64,000 nt of DNA from Bacteroidales bacterium. Lineage in GTDB: Bacteria > Bacteroidota > Bacteroidia > Bacteroidales > UBA932. The stretch lies in contig JAEFAI010000004.1 of assembly GCA_016291185.1 (NCBI GenBank), forward strand, positions 42,355 to 106,354, in the 5' to 3' direction. This document shows, one piece after another, positions 1 to 7,496 of this stretch. A model generated the notes under the pieces. That model ran no database searches. It saw nothing but the letters and a program-made list of their open reading frames with translations, and was not told the origin of the DNA. Position numbers and translations under genes: made by a program. Position 1 is the first letter of the stretch. Every line of letters begins with the position of its first letter.

Positions 1-688
1 TGGAGAAGATCGCTGCGCGGAATTCCAACCCGGCGATGCGCTGCTGCTCCACGCCGATCGAGCTTACCTCCATGAAGCAGTACTCGCAGCCCGCCTCGAC
101 CATTTCGGCGAGCAGGGCGTTGAGGGTCACGGGGTCGGAGGTGGTGTTGGCGGTCTCGCTGCGGCGCGTGCCGACGTAGTTGGCGATGGTCGAAAGGAGG
201 CCGCACTCGTAGCCGAGGTGGCGGAACATGTGGTAGAGGAGGGTGACGGTCGTCGTCTTGCCGTTCGTGCCCGTGATGCCCACGAGCTTGAGCTTGCCGC
301 TCGGATGGCCATAAAAAGCATCCGCCGCCATCGCTACAGCCTTGCGGCTGTCGCCGACGGTCACTGATGTGACCGCCGCAGGCACCTTCACCCCCTGCGC
401 CCCCTCAAGGGGGATGGCCGGATAATCGCTTTCGCGATCCGGCCTGCTCGCGGGAACGTTGCTACCAGCGCAAGCAGCGCTCGAGGATTCGTACAGGACA
501 GCGGCGGCGCCGGCGTCGATGGCTTTCTGCAGGTAGGCGCGGCCGTCGTTCCCGCAACCGTTCACGGCGATGAATAAGCTGCCGCTCTGGACGCGGCGGG
601 AGTCGTTGGTCACGGATGTGATCTCCACATCCTCGCGGCCCTGGACGGCGAGCACGCCGCAGTTCTTTATGATCTCACTCAGTTTCAT
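1..688 (-). CDS. murE: MurE, UDP-MurNAc-tripeptide synthetase (partial, 5' part only)
   Basis: ATP-dependent ligase that adds the third peptide residue to UDP-MurNAc-L-Ala-D-Glu in the cytoplasm (peptidoglycan precursor synthesis). The window holds the first 229 codons; the gene continues past position 1. Seen: the N-terminal substrate domain (MKLSEIIKNCGVLAV..., NDSRRVQSG), the Mur-ligase P-loop GITGTNGKTTT, and FMEVSS downstream. Between AVLYE and VTVGDSRKAV there are roughly 25-35 extra residues encoded by palindromic DNA, which is unusual for the family. The start ATG overlaps the stop of the upstream ftsI by 4 bp (ATGA, 685-688), so the two are translationally coupled. Family assignment is firm; the stem-peptide residue added (meso-DAP or other) cannot be read from this part. 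Confidence 0.93.
   Translation of the reverse strand, partial: MKLSEIIKNCGVLAVQGREDVEITSVTNDSRRVQSGSLFIAVNGCGNDGRAYLQKAIDAGAAAVLYESSSAACAGSNVPASRPDRESDYPAIPLEGAQGVKVPAAVTSVTVGDSRKAVAMAADAFYGHPSGKLKLVGITGTNGKTTTVTLLYHMFRHLGYECGLLSTIANYVGTRRSETANTTSDPVTLNALLAEMVEAGCEYCFMEVSSIGVEQQRIAGLEFRAAIFS
361..482. repeat. Palindromic element inserted in frame inside murE
   Basis: This stretch is a run of short palindromes. Positions 416-444 form a near-perfect hairpin (GGCCGGAT and ATCCGGCC arms with an inner TCGC/GCGA pair), 400-413 pair as CCCCC/GGGGG, and 361-372 read TCAC-TGAT-GTGA. It encodes the extra MurE segment (around SNVPASRPDRESDYPAIPLEG) without breaking the frame. It lies in the N-terminal substrate-binding part, ahead of the ATP-binding loop. 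It resembles REP or Rickettsia-type palindromic elements inserted in genes; no second copy was recognised in this window. Confidence 0.6.
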
Positions 689-2586
689 CTGTTTGCAGTG
701 CTTCTTCTCAGTTCGTCCCGGAAGCAGGGGTCCATGTTGTACAACTTGTCCACCACGGTGCGGATGGCGGCGGCGGGGATGCCGCCTCCCTGGAACTGCC
801 GGGAGGTCGGCTTGGAATAAACCATGCAGATGACGCTGTACTGGGGCTTCTCGGCGGGGAAGAATCCCACGAAGGTGCCCTGGTACTTGCGGCGTCCCTG
901 CGCATCCTGGTACTGGCCGTTGGCGTAGGTGCCGAAGGAGGTGCCGGTCTTGCCGGCGACGGTGCATTTGGCACCCTTCAGCCGCTTGGCGGTGCCGTCC
1001 TCGGTCACGGCCTTGAGCGCGCGGGTGATGGTGTCGGCCACGGCCTTGGAGCACACAGCGGCGTTCAGCACGCCGGGGCCGCGCCGCTCCGTCACGATGC
1101 CGTTCTCTTCGATGTCCTCGACCAGGTAGGGCTTCATCATCCGGCCTTTGTTCGCGATGGCGTTGTAGAAGGTCAGGATGTGCAGCGGGGTCTCTTCGGT
1201 GCTGTAGCCGAAGCCGATGGAGCCGAGGTCGGTGTCGGTCCAGTAGCGCGTGGACGGGTTTGGAATGGTCGGCGTCTGCAGGCCGTCCAGGTCGAAGGCG
1301 AAGGCCTCGCCGAGCTTGTAGTTATAAATGTTCTGCAGGAAGCGCTCGGTCTTCTCCAGACCCTTGCCGCGCCCCTTGCTCTTGTCGATGCCGTAGTTTT
1401 TGACCGCCAGGGTCGCGAAGACGTAGTTGGACGAAATCTTGAAGCCGTCCAGGACCGAAATGCGGTTGGTGTGGTGCTGGCGGACGAACTCGGGGATGTG
1501 CGCGTCCCGGATGGAAGTTCCGGCCACGTTGCCGTTGGTGGCGGGCAGGGTCTCCTCCAGGCTCTTGATGAAGCCGTCGTTGAGCACGGACATCAGCGTG
1601 ACGGTCTTGAAGACGGAACCCGGCTCGGCCTTGCGGCCGATGGCGAGGTTCTGGATCTCCTCGAAGGGGCCGTTGCCGTCCTCGCGGACGAGGTTGACCA
1701 TGGCGCGGATGGCGCCCGTGGAGACCTCCATCAGCACGAAGCACGCGCCCTCGAGGTCCTGCTCGTTCTCGATCTGCTCGCGCAGCGCGCGATCGGCGAT
1801 GTCCTGGTAGTCGATGTTCAGCGTGATGCGCAGGTCCTTGCCGTCCACGGCCTTGACGTAGGCGCTGTCGCTGTTGCGCACGCGGCCGTAGTCGGTCACG
1901 CGCATCCATTCGCGGCCCTCCTGGCCGTGCAGAACGTAGTCGAACTTGCCTTCGAGGCCGATGTGGGTGTTGGTGACCTCGGACTTGTTGTTGCGTACGA
2001 AGCCGATGGTGCGCCGGGCGAGTCTCCCGTAAGGGTACTGGCGGATGTGCTCCTGCTCCACGATCATGCCGCTGCGGTAGCGGCCGTCGCGGAAGAGCGG
2101 CAGGGCGATCACGCGGTTGTAGGCGTTGCGATCGACCGGGTGGCCGAGGCGGACATATTTGCGGCCGTTCTTGCGGCCGTCGGTGATGAGCTTGTAGTAC
2201 TGGTCGGCCGTGCGGTCGCCGAATTCGGCGGCGAGCCCCTCGGAGAGCTGACGGGCCTTGTCCAGCCAGCCTTGCTCCTGCTGCGGGGTGTTGGTGTCCT
2301 TGAGCACGGTGCAGTCCATGTAGAACTGGTAAGTCGGGCAGGAGATGGCGAGTAGGCGCCCCTCGGCGTCGAGGATGTTGCCGCGGGCGGGCTCCACGAT
2401 GCTGATGGTGTTGGACGGGGTGAGGGCGGTCTCGATCTTCGGCTCGGGTTTCCAGAGGAGTTGGATGAGGACGATCTTGCCGATCAAGACCAGCGCGGCG
2501 ATGAGCATCGCCACGTAAAGCAGGTACAGGATCACGCCGATCCTGTCGCGCTTCTTGATCTTGGGGTTGGTGGCTTCTGTACTCAT
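685..2586 (-). CDS. ftsI: Division penicillin-binding protein transpeptidase (FtsI/PBP class B)
   Basis: D,D-transpeptidase (633 aa) that cross-links septal peptidoglycan in the periplasm. Seen: one N-terminal membrane segment (about residues 16-46), a dimerisation region (PARGNILDAEGRLLA), then the penicillin-binding domain with its three active-site motifs: S324-V-F-K, S385-S-N and K546-T-G. No PASTA repeats follow the transpeptidase domain. The start overlaps ftsL by 4 bp (ATGA) and the stop overlaps murE by 4 bp, so it sits inside the mraZ-rsmH-ftsL-ftsI-murE operon. Position in the division cluster, directly after an FtsL-like gene, argues for FtsI rather than an elongation PBP2. Confidence 0.93.
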   Translation of the reverse strand: MSTEATNPKIKKRDRIGVILYLLYVAMLIAALVLIGKIVLIQLLWKPEPKIETALTPSNTISIVEPARGNILDAEGRLLAISCPTYQFYMDCTVLKDTNTPQQEQGWLDKARQLSEGLAAEFGDRTADQYYKLITDGRKNGRKYVRLGHPVDRNAYNRVIALPLFRDGRYRSGMIVEQEHIRQYPYGRLARRTIGFVRNNKSEVTNTHIGLEGKFDYVLHGQEGREWMRVTDYGRVRNSDSAYVKAVDGKDLRITLNIDYQDIADRALREQIENEQDLEGACFVLMEVSTGAIRAMVNLVREDGNGPFEEIQNLAIGRKAEPGSVFKTVTLMSVLNDGFIKSLEETLPATNGNVAGTSIRDAHIPEFVRQHHTNRISVLDGFKISSNYVFATLAVKNYGIDKSKGRGKGLEKTERFLQNIYNYKLGEAFAFDLDGLQTPTIPNPSTRYWTDTDLGSIGFGYSTEETPLHILTFYNAIANKGRMMKPYLVEDIEENGIVTERRGPGVLNAAVCSKAVADTITRALKAVTEDGTAKRLKGAKCTVAGKTGTSFGTYANGQYQDAQGRRKYQGTFVGFFPAEKPQYSVICMVYSKPTSRQFQGGGIPAAAIRTVVDKLYNMDPCFRDELRRSTANR

Positions 2587-2930
2587 CGTTTTACGACCGT
2601 TGCAGGCTTTTCAGCCTCTTTGACATGCGAACCCAGCTGCTCGAGCATCTCCTCCACGCTTGAGCGCCGGCTCACGTTAACCAGCTCGAAGACCTTCTGC
2701 GAATGCACGATCTCGAGCTCCTTGAGCACCGCCTTGTTTTTCTCGACCTTGCTCATCGTGGTCTCGATCATCAGGCTGAACCAGATCACGAGTCCGAAGA
2801 GCAGGAAGGTGTAGGCGATGTGGACGAAGTAGCGCCCGACGTTGAGGCGGAGCAGGAACTCCCCCTTCAGGATCGCCTGAATACTGTTCTTGAAGAACAG
2901 GCCGATGTCTGCTATCTTCCAGGTCTTCAT
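2583..2930 (-). CDS. ftsL: FtsL-like divisome membrane protein
   Basis: Small single-pass protein (115 aa): cytoplasmic N-terminus, membrane segment at about residues 35-54, then a charged helical region (KVEKNKAVLKELEIVHSQKVFEL) that could form a coiled coil. FtsL partners FtsB and FtsQ and activates septal peptidoglycan synthesis by FtsW/FtsI. Sequence identity in this family is low, so the name rests on size, topology and position between rsmH and ftsI. It overlaps both neighbours by 4 bp (ATGA at 2583-2586 and 2927-2930). A FtsB/DivIC homologue lies elsewhere in the window, at 53035-53361. Confidence 0.75.
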   Translation of the reverse strand: MKTWKIADIGLFFKNSIQAILKGEFLLRLNVGRYFVHIAYTFLLFGLVIWFSLMIETTMSKVEKNKAVLKELEIVHSQKVFELVNVSRRSSVEEMLEQLGSHVKEAEKPATVVKR

Positions 2931-3829
2931 AGTTTCTCGGCGATTCTGAGTTTGGCGCTGCGCGCGCGGGTGTTGGCGGCGATCTCCGCCTCGTCGGGCA
3001 GGATCGGCTTGCGATCGACGGCCTTCAGGGGCGCGCTGCTTCGCCCGAAGACGTCTTTTTCCTCCTCGCCCGCGATGTTGCCGCTGCGGATGAAGTTCTT
3101 CACCATGCGGTCCTCGAGGGAGTGGTAAGTGATGACGGCCAGGCGGCCGCCTTTCTTGAGGGATGCAGCGGCGCCGGAGAGGAATTTCTCCAGCGCGCGC
3201 ATCTCTTCGTTGACCTCGATGCGCAGGGCCTGATAGACCTTGGCGAGGTACTTATGTTCAGCGAATGATGGCAGGGCCGCCGCGATGGCACGGTCGAGGT
3301 CGTCTGTGGTGAGGATCGGCGCGGCGCCGCGGGCGGTCGCAATGAGTTGCGCCACCCGGCGGGCGTTGTCGAGCTCGCCGTAGAGCCGGAAGATCTTTTC
3401 CAATTCTTCTTGCGTATAAGAATTGACGATGTCAGAGGCGGTCTTACCGCCCTGCCTGTTCATCCGCATATCGAGCGGAGCGTCGAAGCGGAAGGAGAAG
3501 CCCCTTTCCGCCGTGTCGAACTGATGGGAACTCACGCCCAGGTCGGCGAGGATCCCGTCGAGCCCTCCTTCCGCGTGGAGGAGGGTGTAGTTATGGATAA
3601 ACCGGAAGTTGTTGTGTATAAGAATGAAGCGCGGGTCGTCCGGGGCCTGGGCCAGGGCGTCCTCGTCGCGGTCGAAGGCCATGAGGTGTCCCTTGGGGGA
3701 GAGTCGGGAGAGGATCTCGCGGCTGTGGCCGCCGCCGCCGAAGGTCGCGTCGGCGTAGAAGCCGTCGGGGTTGAGGACCAGCGCGTTAACGCTGGGGTGC
3801 AGCAGGACGGGATTGTGGTACTCAGACAT
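2927..3829 (-). CDS. rsmH: 16S rRNA (cytosine-1402-N4)-methyltransferase RsmH (MraW)
   Basis: SAM-dependent methyltransferase that N4-methylates C1402 of 16S rRNA in the ribosomal P site. Seen: start MSEYHNPVLL, the SAM-binding ATFGGGGHSREIL, DLGVSSHQFD, RFDAPLDMRMN and the C-terminal ITYHSLEDRMVKNF, all family signatures; 300 aa is normal. A longer frame upstream to 3937 exists, but homology begins at MSEYHNP, so ATG 3829 is taken. This start lies inside the end of mraZ (8-bp overlap), consistent with coupled translation in the division operon. Confidence 0.95.
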   Translation of the reverse strand: MSEYHNPVLLHPSVNALVLNPDGFYADATFGGGGHSREILSRLSPKGHLMAFDRDEDALAQAPDDPRFILIHNNFRFIHNYTLLHAEGGLDGILADLGVSSHQFDTAERGFSFRFDAPLDMRMNRQGGKTASDIVNSYTQEELEKIFRLYGELDNARRVAQLIATARGAAPILTTDDLDRAIAAALPSFAEHKYLAKVYQALRIEVNEEMRALEKFLSGAAASLKKGGRLAVITYHSLEDRMVKNFIRSGNIAGEEEKDVFGRSSAPLKAVDRKPILPDEAEIAANTRARSAKLRIAEKL

Positions 3830-4298
3830 TTGCGGGCCCCTTTTTCGAGAGGCTTTCCGCGATGGCAATGAAATCGCCGCTTGACAGTCTGGACATCTCG
3901 TAACGCTCTTTGGCCCAGATCTCAATCTTGAAATCATTGCCGGAGAAAACCACTTCTTTGTTCACACCGATGGAATCAAGGAGTTTGCGGCTGATCGAGA
4001 TGCGGCCGAACTTGGCGTCCGGCTCGACGATGTCACGATCCCGCATATATTCTCTCCAGAATTGTGCGTGTTGACGGTTGAAGGTGAGGTCGAGACTGTC
4101 TTTGACCTTGCCGGACTGCCGCTCCCATTCTTCGAAGCAGTACATCTCGAGGCAAGGCTCGAAAAGATCCTTCTTGACGACGAACCTCATGTCGCTTCCC
4201 GGCGGCAACGCACCCTTGAGCGGCGCGGGAAGAACCAGCCTTCCTTTGTCGTCCACGCGGGATGTGTATTCGCCGATGAAAGTGACCATTTCGTTCAA
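3822..4298 (-). CDS. mraZ: Transcriptional regulator MraZ
   Basis: First gene of the division/cell wall cluster and its transcription regulator (158 aa). Seen: two copies of the AbrB-like MraZ fold: an N-terminal half with IGEYTSRVDDKGRLVLPAPLK and a C-terminal half with DAKFGRISISRKLLDSIGVNKEVVFSGNDFKIEIW. Known family members form oligomeric rings and bind tandem repeats in their own promoter; a 10-bp repeat array is visible just upstream (4328-4377). ATG 4298 follows a -7 box by 17 nt; ATG 4289 (MVTFIGEY) is an alternative start. Confidence 0.93.
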   Translation of the reverse strand: MNEMVTFIGEYTSRVDDKGRLVLPAPLKGALPPGSDMRFVVKKDLFEPCLEMYCFEEWERQSGKVKDSLDLTFNRQHAQFWREYMRDRDIVEPDAKFGRISISRKLLDSIGVNKEVVFSGNDFKIEIWAKERYEMSRLSSGDFIAIAESLSKKGPANV

Positions 4299-4315
4299 TT
4301 CTTATACGCAATGGA

Positions 4316-4323
4316 CAAAGGTA
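4316..4323 (-). promoter_or_regulatory. Promoter -7 box of the mraZ division operon
   Basis: TACCTTTG on the minus strand matches the Bacteroidota consensus TAnnTTTG, 17 nt before the mraZ ATG. A TTG lies 22 nt further upstream, slightly more than the usual 19-21. Confidence 0.75.
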
Positions 4324-4327
4324 GTAA

Positions 4328-4377
4328 ATTTTTTCCATTTTCTTCCAATCTCTTACATTTTTTTCCACTTTCCTGCA
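4328..4377 (-). promoter_or_regulatory. MraZ operator: five 10-bp direct repeats
   Basis: Reading the minus strand from 4377 down, five consecutive decamers occur: TGCAGGAAAG, TGGAAAAAAA, TGTAAGAGAT, TGGAAGAAAA, TGGAAAAAAT. All begin TG and three begin TGGAA. MraZ is known to bind tandem TGGGN-type repeats with 10-bp spacing upstream of mraZ, so this is probably the autoregulatory site. It overlaps the spacer and -33 region of the mraZ promoter, which suggests repression. Confidence 0.7.
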
Positions 4378-4419
4378 TTTTTGGCAGCAAACTGGCCCAG
4401 CCTCGTCCCCGGTTCAATT

Positions 4420-4563
4420 CCCCGCTGCGGCGGGGCGTTCGTTGAGGGGTGATCTGCCGCGTCTGGAAGGGGAGTGCGCCCCGCGTCCCAGGTTTTGTCC
4501 CGGTAGAAGCGAAATAGGGGGTAAAACGCTCTTATCGGGACAAAACCTGGGACGCGGGGCGCA
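4420..4563. repeat. Long perfect inverted repeat plus a small GC hairpin
   Basis: Arms 4475-4502 and 4536-4563 are exact reverse complements over 28 bp, around a 33-nt spacer whose ends can extend the stem (AGCG/CGCT). A second hairpin, CCCCGC-TGCG-GCGGGG, lies at 4420-4435. The repeat sits in the 296-bp gap between the GH27 gene (ends 4595, minus) and the mraZ promoter. It could terminate the glycosidase transcript or be a small mobile-element remnant; neither arm is followed by a clear T-run. No gene was recognised in this gap. Confidence 0.85.
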
Positions 4564-4594
4564 TCGGAATGGGGCCGGGGCTGGGGCCGGGAGC

Positions 4595-5914
4595 CTATTT
4601 CATCGGGGTGAGGCGATAGGCGACGACATCGTGGGTGGGGACGGTGACGGTGCGGGCGGCGACGTTGAACTGACCTTTGCGGCGGCCCTTGGTGCGGGTG
4701 GTGAAGGGCTTCGCCTCGGGATGCCAGATGTCGCGGACGGAGTAGGTCGTGCCGGCGAAATCGGTGCGGCGCTTGCTGAGCGCGTCGTTGACTTCGAGCG
4801 CGGACCAGTCGAGGGTGAGGGTGACGTCCTCCTCACGGGTGTTCATCACGCAGAAGGCCCAGTCGCCGTCAGCGAGAGGCTTGAACCAGTACTGGACGCC
4901 GTCCTCATTCTTGAGACGCAGGCCCTGGATGCCGAGCGGATCCTGATCCACGGCGATCATCTCCCGGTTGGTGATGATCGCGAGCGTCTCGGGTGTGATC
5001 TTCGTCAGGTCGTTGCCGAGAATCAGGGGCGCGGCCATCATGCACCACATCGTGAAATGCGCACGGTCCTCGCTGTCCGTCATGTCGTAGAAAATGCCGT
5101 CCACCGTGGCGCTGTTGCCCACTTCGAGCATGTCCGGATCGTTCCAGTGGCCGGGGCCGGCGTACTCGCGCAGCGGCTCGTTGATGTCGATGATCTCGAG
5201 CACGCTCATCGGCTTCCACTTGCGGCGACCCTGCTCGTCGTAGCTGACGGACACGGGCGCGAAGGCCGGGCCGATGTCGCCCGTGGTGCGCCAGGAGTGA
5301 CCGACGTCCTGCGCCCATTCCCAGGGCTTGTTCACACCCCATTCGCAGATGCTGAAGAGGATGGGACGGCCGGCCTTGCGCAGGGCGTTGCGCATCAGGG
5401 TGTAGGAGCCCTTGGCGTTGGCGTTCGTGGTGAAGCACCAGTCGTATTTGAGGTAATCCACGCCCCAGTGCGCGTAGGTGATCGCGTCCTGGTACTCGTG
5501 GCCGCGGCTGCCGGTGTAGCAGGCGCAGGTGAAGTCGCCGGCGTCGCTGTAGATGCCGAGCTTGAGGCCACGCGCATGGAGGTAGTCCGCGAGGGATTTC
5601 ATGCCGGAGGGGAACTTCTCCCGGTCCTCGAGCACGAAGCCGCTCGCGTCGCGCTCACCGTGCCAGCCGTCATCGAGGTTGAGATAGACGTAGCCGGCGT
5701 CCACGAGGCCCAACTCCACCATCGCGTCGGCGGTGGCCTTGATGAGGTCCTCGTTAATCTCGGTCATGAAACAGTTCCATGAGCTCCAGCCCATCTGGGG
5801 CGTGTCGGCCACGCCTTCCCACTTCGGGAGGTCGGCCGTCGGCCGGGGCCGCTGGGCCAGGGCCAGGGTGCCGGACAGGAACGCGGCACTAAGCAGAAGA
5901 ATGGTTTTTTTCAT
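4595..5914 (-). CDS. Exported alpha-galactosidase, glycoside hydrolase family 27
   Basis: Retaining alpha-galactosidase-type enzyme (439 aa) that releases terminal alpha-linked sugar from plant or host glycans. Seen: signal peptide MKKTILLLSAAFLSGTLALA, GWSSWNCF, YLNLDDGWHG, the nucleophile region LKYD158WC and the acid/base region WNDPD261MLEVG, then a beta-sandwich C-terminus. These are GH27 hallmarks; alpha-N-acetylgalactosaminidase or beta-arabinopyranosidase activity in the same family cannot be excluded. It starts 3 nt after the stop of the upstream GH43-like gene, so both form one operon. It probably acts in the periplasm or outside the cell. Confidence 0.92.
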   Translation of the reverse strand: MKKTILLLSAAFLSGTLALAQRPRPTADLPKWEGVADTPQMGWSSWNCFMTEINEDLIKATADAMVELGLVDAGYVYLNLDDGWHGERDASGFVLEDREKFPSGMKSLADYLHARGLKLGIYSDAGDFTCACYTGSRGHEYQDAITYAHWGVDYLKYDWCFTTNANAKGSYTLMRNALRKAGRPILFSICEWGVNKPWEWAQDVGHSWRTTGDIGPAFAPVSVSYDEQGRRKWKPMSVLEIIDINEPLREYAGPGHWNDPDMLEVGNSATVDGIFYDMTDSEDRAHFTMWCMMAAPLILGNDLTKITPETLAIITNREMIAVDQDPLGIQGLRLKNEDGVQYWFKPLADGDWAFCVMNTREEDVTLTLDWSALEVNDALSKRRTDFAGTTYSVRDIWHPEAKPFTTRTKGRRKGQFNVAARTVTVPTHDVVAYRLTPMK

Positions 5915-5917
5915 ATG

Positions 5918-7429
5918 CTAGCGGCGTTGGTAGCCGGACTCGCTGTCCGGCGGAAGGTTCGAAAAAACGGGGGTCGCGACGGCTGCGGGATCGTATCCGT
6001 CGGGGTAACCGAAAACGGTGAAGTCGATCACGCCGAGCGGGAATTCCTTCGGCCAGTCGGTGACGGTCAGGCGCACGAAACGGCAGTTGACGGGCTCAAA
6101 CTCCTCGAAGACGGTGTCGCGGGCGACCTGGTTCTTCGTGAGGTCCAGCACGGTGACATACTTCTCGCCGTCCTGCGAGACCTCGAGCCTGTACTTATAG
6201 ACGGGCAGGACCTGCGGCGCGCCGAAGCGGCGGCCGGCGCCGGAGAACATCACGCGCATGCCGTTCACGGTGAAGTGCTGCACGACGTCGAAACGCGTGG
6301 CCGGGGAGAGTTCGACCGTGATGGACGGCTGGGCGTCGCCGGCCTCGGGCATCCACACGGTGCCGCTGTAGTTGTCCACTGCGAAGGCGGCCGGGAATCC
6401 GGGCTGCTGGGAGGAGAACTTGGACAGCGCGTTCATCGCGTTGATCTTGTTGATGGTCACGGGAATGGAAGCGGGAACACCCTTCTTCGCCACGGTGCCC
6501 GGCGCGGGCTGAGGCGTATCGGTGACCGTGCAGGACATCAGGCCGTCCGCGTCGAATTCGACGCGGTCCATGCCGATGCGGCGGCCGCCCGGCGGGTTGG
6601 ACAGCACGATGGTGTAGAACTGCCACCACTCATCTTTATAATTCACGATGGAGCCGTGGGCCGTACCGGTCACGAGTCCCTCCGTCTTGCGGAGCAGCGG
6701 ATTGTTGGGCGCGTAGGTGTAGGGACCGAGCGGGGAAGTGGCTGTGTAGTAGCCTTCTGCGTAGGTCTTCCACTGGGTGCCGGAGGCGGAATATTCGAGA
6801 TAATAGATGCCGTTCCGCTTGATGATCCAGGGGCCCTCGATCCAGGCGACGGCCGGATACTCGTTCATCTCGCCGTAGCGCTCCCAGGCGTGCATCGGGT
6901 TGAAGCCGAAGAGGTGGGTCGGCTTTTCCGCGAAGCGGGTCAGATCCTTGGGGTCCAGCCTGACGCCGTAGATGCCGCTGATGCCGCGGCCCGGCCAGAA
7001 GAGGTAGGGCTGGCCGTCGTCGTCGACGAAGATCTTGGTGTCGAAGCCGCCGTTCCAGCCGTCCTCGATGGGGCCGGTGTCCTTGAACAGGCCCAGGTCC
7101 TTGTAGGGGCCGAGCGGATGGTCGGCCACGAAGACGTGGTCGCTGTTGCCGGTCAGGTAGAACTTGCCCTGGTATTTGACCAGGTCCGGGGCCACGGGGA
7201 TGTGCTCCACGGCGTGGAATTCCCAGTTGAGCAGGTCGTCGGACACCCACATGCCGCCGCCGGTGCAGCACATATAATACTTTCCGCCCTCTTCGAGGAC
7301 GGTGACGTCTCCGCTGGCGTTGCCGCCGGGACCGATCGGCATCGGGAGTGGGTTGCAGTAGTGTTGCCCATGGGCGATGATCCCCATCGCGAGTGAAAGG
7401 GCTGTGGTCAGGAGGAATTGGAGTCTCAT
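5918..7429 (-). CDS. Exported GH43-like glycosidase with C-terminal F5/8-type carbohydrate-binding domain
   Basis: 503 aa with signal peptide (MRLQFLLTTALSLAMGIIAHG). Residues about 25-310 form a five-bladed propeller typical of GH43: likely catalytic base D41 (ASGDVTV), pKa modulator D130 (GFDTKIFVDDDG) and acid E198 (WIEGPW). Residues about 340-480 look like a discoidin/F5-8C module (TRFDVVQHFTVNGMRV, CRFVRLTV). GH43 enzymes act on arabinose, xylose or galactose linkages; the substrate here is not evident. It is co-transcribed with the downstream GH27 alpha-galactosidase, suggesting joint attack on a galactose/arabinose-bearing glycan. The ATG is only 4 nt after the -7 box, so the mRNA may be leaderless. 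Confidence 0.85.
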   Translation of the reverse strand: MRLQFLLTTALSLAMGIIAHGQHYCNPLPMPIGPGGNASGDVTVLEEGGKYYMCCTGGGMWVSDDLLNWEFHAVEHIPVAPDLVKYQGKFYLTGNSDHVFVADHPLGPYKDLGLFKDTGPIEDGWNGGFDTKIFVDDDGQPYLFWPGRGISGIYGVRLDPKDLTRFAEKPTHLFGFNPMHAWERYGEMNEYPAVAWIEGPWIIKRNGIYYLEYSASGTQWKTYAEGYYTATSPLGPYTYAPNNPLLRKTEGLVTGTAHGSIVNYKDEWWQFYTIVLSNPPGGRRIGMDRVEFDADGLMSCTVTDTPQPAPGTVAKKGVPASIPVTINKINAMNALSKFSSQQPGFPAAFAVDNYSGTVWMPEAGDAQPSITVELSPATRFDVVQHFTVNGMRVMFSGAGRRFGAPQVLPVYKYRLEVSQDGEKYVTVLDLTKNQVARDTVFEEFEPVNCRFVRLTVTDWPKEFPLGVIDFTVFGYPDGYDPAAVATPVFSNLPPDSESGYQRR

Positions 7430-7433
7430 ATTG

Positions 7434-7441
7434 CAAATATA
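7434..7441 (-). promoter_or_regulatory. Promoter -7 box of the GH43-GH27 operon
   Basis: TATATTTG on the minus strand matches TAnnTTTG and ends 4 nt before the ATG at 7429, implying a leaderless or nearly leaderless transcript. No clear TTG at the -33 position. Confidence 0.65.
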
Positions 7442-7447
7442 AATAAA

Positions 7448-7480
7448 AAAGACCGGCCGCAGCGTGCGGGCCGGCCTTTC
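7448..7480. terminator. Intrinsic terminator after the carboxyltransferase gene
   Basis: Arms AAAGACCGGCC (7448-7458) and GGCCGGCCTTT (7469-7479) pair over 11 bp with one mismatch and a 10-nt loop. On the minus strand the stem is followed by a T-rich run, 17 nt after the stop of the upstream gene. The plus strand also has a short T-run. Confidence 0.8.
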
Positions 7481-7496
7481 TTGCGGGCGGGGTCGC

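Noticed and set aside
4400..4440. tRNA-like 3' end (GGTTCAATTCCCCG) near 4411-4424
   Set aside because: The flanking bases do not form a T-stem or acceptor stem; it is probably part of the GC hairpin at 4420-4435.
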